64,000 nt of DNA. Source: Mucilaginibacter ginsenosidivorax. Lineage in GTDB: Bacteria; Bacteroidota; Bacteroidia; Sphingobacteriales; Sphingobacteriaceae. Numbering within the stretch: position 1 is the first letter of the stretch; each line of letters begins with the position of its first letter. The DNA lies in NCBI RefSeq assembly GCF_007971525.1, contig NZ_CP042437.1:7564001-7628000 (forward strand), read 5' to 3'. Under the pieces are notes generated by a model. The model searched no databases and was not told the DNA's origin. It worked only from the letters and a program-made list of their open reading frames with translations. The translations under genes were made by a program, and so were the position numbers. Below, one piece after another: positions 16,396 to 26,540 of this stretch.

Positions 16396-17484
16396 ATGAG
16401 TAAGCATGGCAGGATCTTAGTGGCAATGAGCGGTGGCGTTGATAGTTCGGTAGCAGCAGTTATGCTGCATGAGCAGGGCTATGAAGTTATTGGGCTCACC
16501 ATGAAAACCTGGGACTATGCTTCGTCTGGCGGAAGTTCCAAAGAAACAGGCTGTTGTAGCCTGGATAGCATTAATGATGCCCGCGCTTTGGCTGTTGGCT
16601 ATGGTTTCCCGCATTATATCCTGGATATCCGCAACGAGTTTGGCGATTTTGTTATTGATAACTTTGTTGACGAGTACCTGGCCGGTCGCACACCAAACCC
16701 ATGTGTGTTATGCAATACCCACATTAAATGGGAAGCTTTATTAAAACGCGCCGATAAACTGGATTGCGAATTTATAGCAACAGGGCATTACGCCAATATC
16801 CGTTTACAGGATAATGGCCGTTATGTAATTTCAAAAGGTAAAGACGAAAATAAAGATCAGTCATACGTGCTTTGGGGTGTATCTCAAAAAAACCTGGCGC
16901 GTACCAAGTTCCCCTTAGGCAGTTTTTCAAAGCCCGAGATCAGGCAAATGGCTATGGATATGGGACAGATTGAGCTTGCCGGTAAAAGTGAAAGCTACGA
17001 GATTTGCTTTGTGCCCGATAACGATTACAGGTCGTTTTTAAGGCATAAAGTTGAAGATTTGGAGGAACGTGTTGCGGGCGGCAACTTTGTGCTTGCAAAC
17101 GGCACCATAGTGGGCAAACACCAGGGTTATCCCTTCTATACCATTGGTCAGCGTAAAGGATTAGGCATTGCCCTGGGGCAACCTATGTTTGTAACCAGTA
17201 TTGACCCCAACTCTAATACGGTAGTATTAGGTACAGCCGATGAATTGGAACGCAAACAGGCCTGGGTTAAAAACCTAAACCTGGTAAAATACGCCAGCAT
17301 TACCGAGCCTATCGAGGCTATTACCAAAATACGTTATAAAGATGCCGGTACCACCAGCAGCATTGTACAAATGGGCGAACACATGAAGGTTGATTTTCAT
17401 CATAATGTATCTGGTATCGCGCCCGGGCAATCGGCAGTTTTTTATGAAGGCAGCGACCTTTTGGGCGGCGGATTTTTAATGTAG
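16396..17484 (+). CDS. mnmA: tRNA-specific 2-thiouridylase MnmA
   Basis: Installs sulfur on C2 of the wobble uridine (U34) in Lys, Glu and Gln tRNAs, using ATP and a persulfide relay. The PP-loop is VAMSGGVDSSVAAVML near residue 10. The two catalytic cysteines are in RTPNPCVLCN (near 103) and SYEICFVPD (near 200). The C-terminal beta-barrel begins around FYTIGQRKGLGIALG. At 362 aa it is full length. The ATG at 16396 is the natural start, just after a run of intergenic repeats. Confidence 0.97.
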   Translation: MSKHGRILVAMSGGVDSSVAAVMLHEQGYEVIGLTMKTWDYASSGGSSKETGCCSLDSINDARALAVGYGFPHYILDIRNEFGDFVIDNFVDEYLAGRTPNPCVLCNTHIKWEALLKRADKLDCEFIATGHYANIRLQDNGRYVISKGKDENKDQSYVLWGVSQKNLARTKFPLGSFSKPEIRQMAMDMGQIELAGKSESYEICFVPDNDYRSFLRHKVEDLEERVAGGNFVLANGTIVGKHQGYPFYTIGQRKGLGIALGQPMFVTSIDPNSNTVVLGTADELERKQAWVKNLNLVKYASITEPIEAITKIRYKDAGTTSSIVQMGEHMKVDFHHNVSGIAPGQSAVFYEGSDLLGGGFLM

Positions 17485-17711
17485 TTTTATTTTGAGGGTC
17501 AAATAGTGTAAAACCGACAGGGTTTAACCGGGCACGTAACAGGATCAAAACATCAAAAAAACAGCCTTTAAAATCGCTCTTGAAACAATACTACAGCTTT
17601 TCAAAATTGAGGCATTCGTACAATCTTCACAGCTAATATTCCAACGTTTTTAGCAAAACTAATTGGCGTTTCGCTTTCTTTATGTTTTATTTGCAAAAAA
17701 TAACTGCTTAA

Positions 17712-20105
17712 ATGGCCAAAAATTTACTGATAGTTGAATCTCCGGCGAAAGCCAAAACCATCGAGGGTTACCTTGGGAAAGACTTTATTGTGAAGTCGAG
17801 CTACGGGCATATCCGCGATTTGGTAAAGTCTGAAGATGCGATAGATATAGGTAACAACTTCGCTCAAAAATATGAGGTACCTGCCGATAAAAAACAGGTA
17901 GTGAGCGAATTGAAGAAATTAGCTAAAGAAGCAGAGATGGTTTGGCTGGCATCTGATGAGGACCGCGAGGGAGAAGCCATATCATGGCACTTATTTGATA
18001 CTTTAGGATTGAAAGATGCTACCACCAAACGCATCGTTTTTCACGAAATAACCAAACCTGCCATTTTAAAGGCAATTGATACGCCGCGTAAAATTGACTA
18101 CAATTTGGTGAATGCACAGCAGGCACGCCGTGTATTAGACAGGTTGGTGGGTTTTGAACTTTCGCCTGTTTTATGGAAAAAGGTTAAACCATCCCTTTCT
18201 GCAGGCCGTGTACAATCAGTAGCAGTACGGTTGATTGTTGACAGGGAACGCGAAGTAAATAAATTTACTGCCGAAGCTGCTTTTAAAATAGTAGCCATAT
18301 TTGGTAAGGGTAAAGATGCTTTTAAAGCCGAGCTGGCCGAACGTTATGCCAAACCTGAAGATGCCGAGAAGTTTTTACAGGATTGTATCGGTGCCGATTT
18401 TGACGTACGCTCACTGGAAACCAAACCAGCCAAACGCTCGCCGGCTGCACCATTTACTACATCTACCCTACAACAGGAAGCCAGCAGGAAGCTGGGCTAC
18501 TCGGTAGCACGCACCATGCAGGTAGCGCAACGTTTGTACGAGGCCGGGTATATTACCTATATGCGTACCGACTCGGTAAACTTATCAGATACCGCGTTAA
18601 ATGCTGCACAAAGCGAAATCGTATCGGCTTATGGCGAAAAATACCATCAGCTAAGAAAATATAAAACCAAAAACGCAAGCGCGCAGGAAGCTCACGAAGC
18701 CATCAGGCCAACCTATTTTAACAATCATACCATCAACGGCGAATCGAACGAGAAACGCCTGTATGAACTGATATGGAAACGGGCCATAGCCTCGCAAATG
18801 AGTGAAGCGCAGTTTGAGAAAACCACTGCAAAAATCAGTATATCAACCCGTAAAGAGGATTTAACAGCCAATGGCGAGGTGATGAAGTTTGATGGTTTCC
18901 TGAAAGTTTACCTTGAATCAAGCGATGACGAGGATGAACCGCAGCAGGATGGTGAAAACGCTATGCTGCCGCCTTTAACCCGAGGCCAGCGTTTGGCACT
19001 ACAGGAAATGTCGGCAACAGAACGCTTCTCGCGTCCGCCGGCAAGGTATACTGAGGCCAGCCTGGTGAAAAAGTTAGAGGAGTTAGGTATCGGCCGTCCA
19101 TCTACCTATGCCCCTACTATATCTACCATCCAAAATCGCGGTTATGTAGTTAAGGAAGAGCGCGAAGGTAAAGTGCGCAATTTCAGAGTAATGGTGCTGA
19201 AAGATGGCCAGATTGTTAAGGAACAAAAAACTGAGAATACCGGTGCCGAGCGCGGCAAGCTATTCCCTACCGATATTGGCGCAGTTGTAAATGACTTTTT
19301 GGTACAATACTTTAAAGAAATTGTTGATTTTAACTTTACCGCCAGCGTTGAAAAACAATTTGACGAAATAGCTCAGGGTTTAAAAGACTGGACAGCAATG
19401 TTGCACGATTTTTATAACCCTTTCCATAAAGGCGTACAAAGCACTATTGAAACGGCTGATAAAGCAACCGGCGAACGTGAATTGGGTGTGCACCCTGAAA
19501 ATGGCAAAAAAATATCTGTACGTATTGGTCGCTACGGCCCTTTTGTACAGGTTGGTGAAAGTGCTACCGAAGAGAACGAAGAAAAGCCGTTATACGCGAG
19601 TTTAAGGGCCGGCCAGAGCATAGAAACCATAACTATTGATGAAGCGCTGGAATTATTTAAGCTGCCCAAAGTTGTTGGTGAATATGAAGGTAAGGTAATG
19701 AAAGTGGCTATTGGCCGTTTCGGGCCGTACATTAGCCATAACAGCGCGTTTGTTTCGTTACCAAAAGATATCGATCCTCATGATGTTACCGAAGAAAAAG
19801 CGATTGAGTTGATTAACGAAAAACGTAAGAAAGATGCCGAAAAGCTGATTAAAGCGTTTGACGAAGACCCGGAAGTAAAAGTATTAAACGGCCGCTGGGG
19901 GCCATATATTGAATTTGGCAAACTTAACGTTAAGATACCCAAGGATAAAGACCCCTTGACCTTAACTTATGAAGAGTGTAAAGCCCTGGCTGATGCCATG
20001 CCTAAGGATGCAAAAAAAGGCCGCTTTGGTAAAACGGTAGCAGCCGCAAAACCTGCGGCCAAAAAAGCCCCCGCCAAGAAAAAAGCGCCGGCTAAGAAGA
20101 AGTAA
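17712..20105 (+). CDS. topA: DNA topoisomerase I (type IA)
   Basis: Relaxes negative supercoils by cutting one DNA strand through a phosphotyrosine link. The Toprim domain opens LLIVESPAKAKTIEGYLG and includes ASDEDREGEAISWHL. The catalytic tyrosine is in AGYITYMRTDSVNLS (near residue 280). The C-terminus has three cysteine-free Topo-type repeats starting GRYGPFVQ, GRFGPYIS and GRWGPYIE rather than zinc fingers. A Lys/Ala/Pro tail of about 25 residues (AKPAAKKAPAKKK) probably adds DNA contact. The 797-aa length is usual. TTTATTTG, 20 bases before the ATG, is one base off the -7 box. Confidence 0.97.
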   Translation: MAKNLLIVESPAKAKTIEGYLGKDFIVKSSYGHIRDLVKSEDAIDIGNNFAQKYEVPADKKQVVSELKKLAKEAEMVWLASDEDREGEAISWHLFDTLGLKDATTKRIVFHEITKPAILKAIDTPRKIDYNLVNAQQARRVLDRLVGFELSPVLWKKVKPSLSAGRVQSVAVRLIVDREREVNKFTAEAAFKIVAIFGKGKDAFKAELAERYAKPEDAEKFLQDCIGADFDVRSLETKPAKRSPAAPFTTSTLQQEASRKLGYSVARTMQVAQRLYEAGYITYMRTDSVNLSDTALNAAQSEIVSAYGEKYHQLRKYKTKNASAQEAHEAIRPTYFNNHTINGESNEKRLYELIWKRAIASQMSEAQFEKTTAKISISTRKEDLTANGEVMKFDGFLKVYLESSDDEDEPQQDGENAMLPPLTRGQRLALQEMSATERFSRPPARYTEASLVKKLEELGIGRPSTYAPTISTIQNRGYVVKEEREGKVRNFRVMVLKDGQIVKEQKTENTGAERGKLFPTDIGAVVNDFLVQYFKEIVDFNFTASVEKQFDEIAQGLKDWTAMLHDFYNPFHKGVQSTIETADKATGERELGVHPENGKKISVRIGRYGPFVQVGESATEENEEKPLYASLRAGQSIETITIDEALELFKLPKVVGEYEGKVMKVAIGRFGPYISHNSAFVSLPKDIDPHDVTEEKAIELINEKRKKDAEKLIKAFDEDPEVKVLNGRWGPYIEFGKLNVKIPKDKDPLTLTYEECKALADAMPKDAKKGRFGKTVAAAKPAAKKAPAKKKAPAKKK

Positions 20106-20290
20106 GTAATTGGTTGATTGAGTTGGATTAAGTTAAGTGGTTGATTGAGTTGGATTAAGTTGATTGAGTTAGTTGTAGATTAAGTTAAATATTTTTTTCT
20201 CTGCCACAAACCACTTAACTCAATCAACCTAATCAACCACTTAACTAATCCCCCCCAATCAACCTAATCAACCACTTAACTTAATCAACA
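20106..20290. repeat. Word-like inverted repeat, copy 1
   Basis: Degenerate repeats of GGTTGATTGAGTTGGATTAA directly after the topA stop are answered by their reverse complements (CTTAACTCAATCAACC, CTAATCAACC) up to three bases before the next ATG. The middle is T-rich with CTCTGCCACAAACCACT. A homologous copy lies at 20698-20840. Confidence 0.85.
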
Positions 20291-20292
20291 AA

Positions 20293-20697
20293 ATGATCAA
20301 AGACCTCCCCGAAAATAACGTTAAAGATATAGCCATAGCGGTAGCTTTGGAGCGCGAAAGTGTGGAGAGCAAAATTTGGTATGTGTACCTCATCAACCTT
20401 AAAAATGAGCCTATCGAGAACGTACTGATCACCTCAAAGGGTTATGGCGAAAAAAATGGCGAGCAGGTAAAAACCTCCGTTTTACGCCATATGATCCCGG
20501 TGGTTGACAGCAAAGGCTACAAACTTATTGAACCAATTGACGAGCAAACTTTCGGCCTGAATAATGAATATTGGCTAAGCTATTATATCGGCAGTAACAT
20601 TTACGATAAAAAGTTCATTTTCCTGCCTGAAAGCATCGTAGAGATGAATTTCATCAAACTTCCGGTACTGAATAAGCCTGGTGTTATGATATTATAG
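20293..20697 (+). CDS. Conserved hypothetical protein bracketed by repeats
   Basis: A 134-aa soluble protein without signal peptide or membrane helix. It reads as an all-beta single domain: VKDIAIAVALERE, IWYVYLINLKNEPIENVLIT, a GYGEKNGEQVKTSVLRHM block and FIFLPESIVEMNFIKL. I recall related Bacteroidota proteins, sometimes mislabelled as a tRNA synthetase subunit, but no function is known. Both sides carry copies of the same inverted word repeat; the right arm of copy 1 is essentially its whole 5' leader. The ATG at 20293 is the only sensible start. Confidence 0.75.
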   Translation: MIKDLPENNVKDIAIAVALERESVESKIWYVYLINLKNEPIENVLITSKGYGEKNGEQVKTSVLRHMIPVVDSKGYKLIEPIDEQTFGLNNEYWLSYYIGSNIYDKKFIFLPESIVEMNFIKLPVLNKPGVMIL

Positions 20698-20840
20698 TGG
20701 TGAGTGGTTGATTGAGTTGGATTAAGTTGATCGTAAAAAAAGTTGAATTTTTTGCTCTGCTACAAACTACTCACCCCAATCAACCTAATCAACTACCTAA
20801 ACTTAATCAACTCAATCCAACCTAATCAACCACCCACCAC
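20698..20840. repeat. Word-like inverted repeat, copy 2
   Basis: Begins after the stop of the 134-aa gene with GTGGTTGATTGAGTTGGATTAAG. It passes through a T-rich centre with GCTCTGCTACAAACTACTC, matching copy 1 at about three in four bases, and ends with reverse complements ATCAACTCAATCCAACC and CTAATCAACC. Confidence 0.85.
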
Positions 20841-20910
20841 ATAAATATTTCTCAATTAATTATTTGTTGTTATAAATTTTATACATTCATGCAATAAATA
20901 AACCTATTCC

Positions 20911-23900
20911 ATGGAGAACGGATATACTAGGTTCCGCAAACGTAAAAGCTTAATTACATTCGGCGCCGCGCTTGCTGTGCTGCTGATTATCGCTTATCTT
21001 ATTGTTAATGGCCAGAAGAAAAATGTGGTCGACCCAGCCTTTAGCAAGTACATCGAGTCGTACACAACCGGGGTAATTTCCAAGACAAGCCCCATTACCA
21101 TTCGCCTGGCCAGCACCGTACAAATTACCCATCAGCAAAACGAGGAGGTTGATAACAACCTGTTTGATTTCTCTCCATCGGTAAAAGGCAAAGCCTACTG
21201 GACAGATTCTCGTACCATTGAATTCCGGCCGGATAAAAAGCTCGACCCTGATAAAACCTACAATGCCGAATTTAAACTGGGCAAACTGATTGACGTGCCT
21301 TCCAGGTTTAACAGGTTTAAATTTAACTTCCAGGTGGTTAAGCCCGATTTTAACGTTGCTTTTAACGGGCTGCAAACAGCTACCAGTACATCTACCGACG
21401 AGATGAAGATGGAAGGATCGGTACAAACGGCCGATACCGAGGATCCTGCCCTTATTGAAAAAGTAATTACCGTAAATTATATGCTGCCGGTGAAGATAAG
21501 CTGGGAGCACAACACAGTGGCAAAAACCCACACTTTTAAAATAACCGGCTTAAAACGGCAAAAGGGCGAAGTTGCAGCGCTAACCATAAATTGGGACGGT
21601 AGCAGCATCAACGTTGATAAAAAAGGCGAGCAGCATTTTGATGTGCCTGCCATAGGTGATTTTAAGGTGCTGAACGTTCGTGCAATACAGGATAATGACC
21701 AATATGTTCTGGTGCAGTTTTCAGATGCCATTGTGGTTGGGCAGGAGTTGGCAGGCCTTATCGGCATTAACAATGTAACCGATCCGGCTTACGCCATTGA
21801 GGGCAGTACTGTAAAAATTTATGCTCCCGAAAGGCTTGAAGGCGATTACAGTGTTTTTGTAAATGAAGGGGTAGAAAACATATCGCATAAAAAGATAACC
21901 AAAACCTATACAGCTAATGTGTTTTTTGAGAACAGGCTGCCCGGTGTTACTATACCGGGCAAGGGTGTTATCCTCCCCGATTCGGGCAAACTGATGATGC
22001 CTTTTGAGGCCGTTAATCTTAAAGCAGTTGATGTATCGGTAATTAAAATATATGAAAGCAATGTGCCGCAATATTTTCAAAACAATGATTTTAACGGCAG
22101 CCAGGAATTGCGCCAGGTAGGCAAGCCTATTTTACAAAAAACTATCAGGCTTGATAACGATAAAGGGCTTAATCTGAACAAGAAAAACCGTTTCATGCTC
22201 GATCTTGATCAGATGATCCGCACCGAACCAGGAGCAATTTATCGGGTTATCATCGGTTTCAGGCAGGAATACTCCTTATACAATTGCAGTTTAGCCGGGG
22301 CAGGCAAAAAGAGCGGTACCGATGATGACGAATATGGCGGCGGTGACTACAGCTATAGCGATAATGCCGGCAAGGTAAATGACGAGGATAACGACTTTTG
22401 GTCGAGGTACGACAGCTATTATCCCGAAGGTTATGATTGGCAGGAGAAGGATAATGCCTGTACCCCATCCTACTACACCAAAACCCGCTGGGCTACCCGT
22501 AACATTATTGCATCAAACATAGGGTTGATAGCAAAGCGGGGCAATAATAACAATATGCTTATTGCGGTTACCGATATCATGAACGCCAAACCGATGGATG
22601 GCGTTGAGCTGCAACTGCTGGATTACCAAAAGCAAGTGTTGCTAAAAACCACCTCGGGCAGCGATGGCCTGGCAAGTTTCGACTTAAAGCGTAAACCTTA
22701 TTTGCTGTTGGCAAAAAAAGGAAACCAGCGTGGTTATTTAAAACTTGATGATGGCAATACCCTCCCACTTACCCGCTTTAACGTTGGCGGCGATGAAGTA
22801 CAAAGCGGGCTTAAAGGCTTTATTTATGGCGAGCGTGGTGTTTGGCGGCCAGGTGATAGCATATTCATGACCTTTATACTGGAAGATAAGCTAAAAACCT
22901 TACCAGCCGACCACCCGGTAGAGTTTGAGCTGAAAGACCCCAACGATAAATTGTATAAACGGATTACAAACACCAAATCTGTTGATGGCTTTTACAGCTT
23001 CCATACCGCTACCGAAACCTCATCACCTACCGGTAACTGGACAGCTACTGTAAAAGTTGGCGGGGCTACTTTTGAAAAGAAAATAAAGGTTGAAACCATT
23101 ATGCCTAACCGCTTAAAGTTGGGCTTAACCTTTGGCGGCGCCGAAGAATTAACCAAGGGCAATAATGCCAACGGCAAGCTAACCGCCCGCTGGCTGTTTG
23201 GCGGGGCTGCTCAAAATTTAAAGGCCAAGGTTGATGCTTTTTTATCGGCACAAACAACCACGTTTAAAAATTATAAGGATTATGTTTTTGACGATCCTAC
23301 GCTGGCCTTTAACATGCAAACGCAAACCGTTTTTGATGGCAAGCTGAGCGCCGAAGGCAATGCCGATGTGGATGCCAATATCAATATTGAAAAACAAGCC
23401 CCCGGGCAGCTAAGGGCCAACTTTTTGGTAAAGGTTTTTGAACCGGGAGGCAACTTCAGCGTTCAGCAAGTTAGTTTGCCATATAACGTTTACCCCGGCT
23501 ATGTTGGTATTAAAACGCCCGAAGGCAGCGCCCTATCCGGAATGCTGGTTACCGATAAAGACCAGCAGATTGATATTGCCGATGTAGATGTAAACGGAAA
23601 CGCCCTTGCAGGTACCCGCAACGTGCAGCTGGAATTGTATAAAATACAATGGCGCTGGTGGTGGGACGAAACCGGCAATGAAATGACCAACTTTACCCAG
23701 GGTAAATACAACAAGCTGATTAAAACCCAAAGTATTCAATTAACCAATGGCCATGGCAAATGGACCCTGCGTGTACCTAAAGCCGACTGGGGCCGGTACC
23801 TGATCAAGGTAAAAGATGAACAAACAGGCCATAGCACCGGTAAAATAATTTATGTAGACTGGCCAAACTGGTCGGAAAGGTTACAGCAAAGCAACCCTAC

Positions 23901-26502
23901 CGAAGCAGCCATGCTTTCGTTTACATCAGATAAGCAAGCCTATAACGTTGGCGAACAGGCTACATTAACCATCCCTACCGCAGCAGATGGCCGGGCATTG
24001 ATCAGCTTTGAAAATGGCAGCAAGATTTTAAAAACCACCTGGATTGATACAAAAAAAGGCCAAACCCAATACAGCTTTACGGTTGAACCCGATATGGCGC
24101 CCAATGTCTTTGTAAATGTTACCATGCTGCAGCACCATTCGCAAACGGTAAATGATTTGCCAATCCGCATGTACGGGGTGATACCCCTTATCGTTAACAA
24201 CCCGGCCACCATATTAAAACCGGTGATCACCATGCCCGATAAGATCAGGCCCGAGACTCAATCGGCCATTACAGTATCGGAAGCTACCGGCAAGGAGATG
24301 ACCTACACCATTGCTATTGTTGATGAAGGCCTGCTGGATATTACCAGTTACAAACTCCCCGATCCGCATAATACATTTTACGCCAAAGAAGCGCTGGGTG
24401 TTAAAACCTGGGATTTGTTTGATTACGTGATTGGAGCCTATGGCGGCGGCCTTAACCGGATACTGAGCATAGGCGGCGATGGTAGCCTGGGCAGCAACAG
24501 AAATGTATCTGTAAACCGGTTTAAGCCCGTTGTGAAATTTATGGGGCCGTTCCACCTTGGGGCAGGAGAAAAGCAAACCACGGGCTTTAAACTACCGCAA
24601 TACGTGGGCTCGGTTAAGGCCATGGTTGTTGCCGGTCACGATGGCGCTTACGGTATAGCCGAAAAAGCCGTTGTTGTTAAAAAGCCATTGATGATATTGG
24701 CCACCCTGCCGCGTGTATTGGGGCCATCAGAAAAGGTACAACTGCCGGTTACTGTCTTCGCTATGGAGCCTAACATTAAAACGGTTACGGTATCGGTACA
24801 AAGCAACGCCTTTAGTAACCTGGAAGGTAATAATACCCAAACCCTCACCTTCGCCAAAACCGGCGATCAGATGGTAACCTTCGATTTAAACGTTAAGGAT
24901 TTTGTAGGGATAGGTAAGGTGAAAGTAGTAGCCAAAAGCGGTTCAGAAACAGCTGCTTATGACGTTGAACTAAACGTACGTAACCCTAACCCGCCGGTTA
25001 CCCGAATATTGGAGAAAGAGCTTGCAGCCGGTGAAGCCTGGAACATAGCCTACCAGGCTGTAGGCATCAGCGGTACCAATAAAAACACGCTGGAGATAGC
25101 ATCCATCCCACCCCTTAATTTGGGCAAGCGTTTGGATTACCTGATTGATTATCCTCATGGCTGCGTGGAGCAAACCACATCAGCTGCATTCCCGCAATTG
25201 TATTTAGGGCAACTGCTCGACTTGTCGCCAAGGCAAAAAGCCGAATCTGATAGGAATATTAAGGCTACCATAGCCAGGCTAAATGGTTTCCAGGTTCAAG
25301 GCGGCGGCTTAAGCTACTGGCCCGATGGAGGCAACGCCGATGAATGGGGAACCAATTACGCGGGGCATTTTATGCTGGCCGCGCAAGCTAAAGGCTATAG
25401 TATGCCTTTGGGCTTTATGGAACAATGGAAAAAATTCCAGAAACAGAAGGCATTAAGCTGGTCGCCGGATAGCCGCAGTTTTTATGGCGACGACCTGAAC
25501 CAGGCCTACCGTCTGTACCTGCTGGCCCTCGCCCGTTCGCCCGAGTTGGGTGCCATGAACCGCCTGCGCGAATTTAAATACTTAAGCATTGAAGCCAAAT
25601 GGAGGCTGGCAGCGGCCTATAAGCTGGCGGGACAGCCTGAGATTGGTTTACGGATGATTGCAGGCTTGCCAACCGTTATTAAGCCCTATTATACCATGTT
25701 TGGCACCTATGGGTCCGACTTAAGGGATGAGGCCATGATACTGGAAACATTAACCTTACTTGGCCAGCAGGCACGCGCCGCGGCACAGTTAAGAACTGTG
25801 GCTGCAAAGTTATCGCAGGATGACTGGTACAGCACCCAAACAACCGCCTACTCGCTCATAGCCATTGCGCAATATTGCGGGCAAAACAAATCGTCAGGTA
25901 AAATGACATTCAGCTTCCAGGGGGGGGCTGTTAACTCGCAATCGTATATCTGGCAAAACGTTTTAGCCGCAGGTGGTGGCAAAGTAAGCCTTAAAAATAA
26001 CGGCAACAACAGGTTGTATGTAAGGTTGATACAAAAAGGACAGCCATCATCGGGCCTTGATGTAAAAACCTTTATCGACCCAAGGGTACTGCAGATGCGC
26101 GTAGGTTACTTTACCTTATCCGGTAAGCAGATAGACCCATCATCATTAAGGCAGGGTACCGATTTTGTGGCCCAGGTAAACATCAAAAACCCGGGCAAAC
26201 GCGGCCGGTATGATAATTTGGCGCTAACCCAGATCTTCCCTTCGGGCTGGGAAATTCTGAATAGCAGAATGATGAACAACGATGAGGCCTTTAAATCATC
26301 CCCATCTGATTACCGCGATATCCGTGACGACCGGGTGAATACTTATTTCAGCCTGCCGGAGGGCCGCGAGGTTACTTACTACGTAATGCTGAATGCTGCC
26401 TATGCGGGGCACTATTACCTGCCTGCCGTTTATTGCGAGGCAATGTACAACAGCTCGATTAACAGTTTGATTAAGGGTCAGTGGGTTGATGTGACAAAGT
26501 AG
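20911..26502 (+). CDS. Alpha-2-macroglobulin family protein with thioester
   Basis: A very large envelope protein thought to trap attacking proteases, the bacterial counterpart of the animal protease inhibitor. The N-terminus is a membrane anchor (about residues 16-34, ITFGAALAVLLIIAYLI) rather than a lipobox. MG domains follow, with the MG2 signature GFIYGERGVWRPGDSIF near residue 645. The A2M domain lies around 1200-1300, and the thioester motif is DYPHGCVEQTTS (Cys near 1418), so the reactive C-x-E-Q is intact. The alpha-helical thioester domain and a C-terminal receptor-like domain complete it. An acidic, tyrosine-rich insert lies near 470-525. No pbpC penicillin-binding gene is adjacent, unlike many proteobacterial homologues. 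A G8 run (25920-25927) lies in the coding frame. Confidence 0.93.
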   Translation: MENGYTRFRKRKSLITFGAALAVLLIIAYLIVNGQKKNVVDPAFSKYIESYTTGVISKTSPITIRLASTVQITHQQNEEVDNNLFDFSPSVKGKAYWTDSRTIEFRPDKKLDPDKTYNAEFKLGKLIDVPSRFNRFKFNFQVVKPDFNVAFNGLQTATSTSTDEMKMEGSVQTADTEDPALIEKVITVNYMLPVKISWEHNTVAKTHTFKITGLKRQKGEVAALTINWDGSSINVDKKGEQHFDVPAIGDFKVLNVRAIQDNDQYVLVQFSDAIVVGQELAGLIGINNVTDPAYAIEGSTVKIYAPERLEGDYSVFVNEGVENISHKKITKTYTANVFFENRLPGVTIPGKGVILPDSGKLMMPFEAVNLKAVDVSVIKIYESNVPQYFQNNDFNGSQELRQVGKPILQKTIRLDNDKGLNLNKKNRFMLDLDQMIRTEPGAIYRVIIGFRQEYSLYNCSLAGAGKKSGTDDDEYGGGDYSYSDNAGKVNDEDNDFWSRYDSYYPEGYDWQEKDNACTPSYYTKTRWATRNIIASNIGLIAKRGNNNNMLIAVTDIMNAKPMDGVELQLLDYQKQVLLKTTSGSDGLASFDLKRKPYLLLAKKGNQRGYLKLDDGNTLPLTRFNVGGDEVQSGLKGFIYGERGVWRPGDSIFMTFILEDKLKTLPADHPVEFELKDPNDKLYKRITNTKSVDGFYSFHTATETSSPTGNWTATVKVGGATFEKKIKVETIMPNRLKLGLTFGGAEELTKGNNANGKLTARWLFGGAAQNLKAKVDAFLSAQTTTFKNYKDYVFDDPTLAFNMQTQTVFDGKLSAEGNADVDANINIEKQAPGQLRANFLVKVFEPGGNFSVQQVSLPYNVYPGYVGIKTPEGSALSGMLVTDKDQQIDIADVDVNGNALAGTRNVQLELYKIQWRWWWDETGNEMTNFTQGKYNKLIKTQSIQLTNGHGKWTLRVPKADWGRYLIKVKDEQTGHSTGKIIYVDWPNWSERLQQSNPTEAAMLSFTSDKQAYNVGEQATLTIPTAADGRALISFENGSKILKTTWIDTKKGQTQYSFTVEPDMAPNVFVNVTMLQHHSQTVNDLPIRMYGVIPLIVNNPATILKPVITMPDKIRPETQSAITVSEATGKEMTYTIAIVDEGLLDITSYKLPDPHNTFYAKEALGVKTWDLFDYVIGAYGGGLNRILSIGGDGSLGSNRNVSVNRFKPVVKFMGPFHLGAGEKQTTGFKLPQYVGSVKAMVVAGHDGAYGIAEKAVVVKKPLMILATLPRVLGPSEKVQLPVTVFAMEPNIKTVTVSVQSNAFSNLEGNNTQTLTFAKTGDQMVTFDLNVKDFVGIGKVKVVAKSGSETAAYDVELNVRNPNPPVTRILEKELAAGEAWNIAYQAVGISGTNKNTLEIASIPPLNLGKRLDYLIDYPHGCVEQTTSAAFPQLYLGQLLDLSPRQKAESDRNIKATIARLNGFQVQGGGLSYWPDGGNADEWGTNYAGHFMLAAQAKGYSMPLGFMEQWKKFQKQKALSWSPDSRSFYGDDLNQAYRLYLLALARSPELGAMNRLREFKYLSIEAKWRLAAAYKLAGQPEIGLRMIAGLPTVIKPYYTMFGTYGSDLRDEAMILETLTLLGQQARAAAQLRTVAAKLSQDDWYSTQTTAYSLIAIAQYCGQNKSSGKMTFSFQGGAVNSQSYIWQNVLAAGGGKVSLKNNGNNRLYVRLIQKGQPSSGLDVKTFIDPRVLQMRVGYFTLSGKQIDPSSLRQGTDFVAQVNIKNPGKRGRYDNLALTQIFPSGWEILNSRMMNNDEAFKSSPSDYRDIRDDRVNTYFSLPEGREVTYYVMLNAAYAGHYYLPAVYCEAMYNSSINSLIKGQWVDVTK

Positions 26503-26540
26503 AACGGTGGTGAAACAAAAAACCGACACTAAATTGACAA

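Noticed and set aside
20106..20840. Insertion sequence flanking the 134-aa gene
   Set aside because: No transposase, no clean terminal inverted repeats and no target duplications were found; only word-like repeats remain.
20911..26502. Anti-phage or toxin system around the large A2M gene
   Set aside because: The protein shows standard A2M domains and a thioester, and no defence-gene partner is adjacent.
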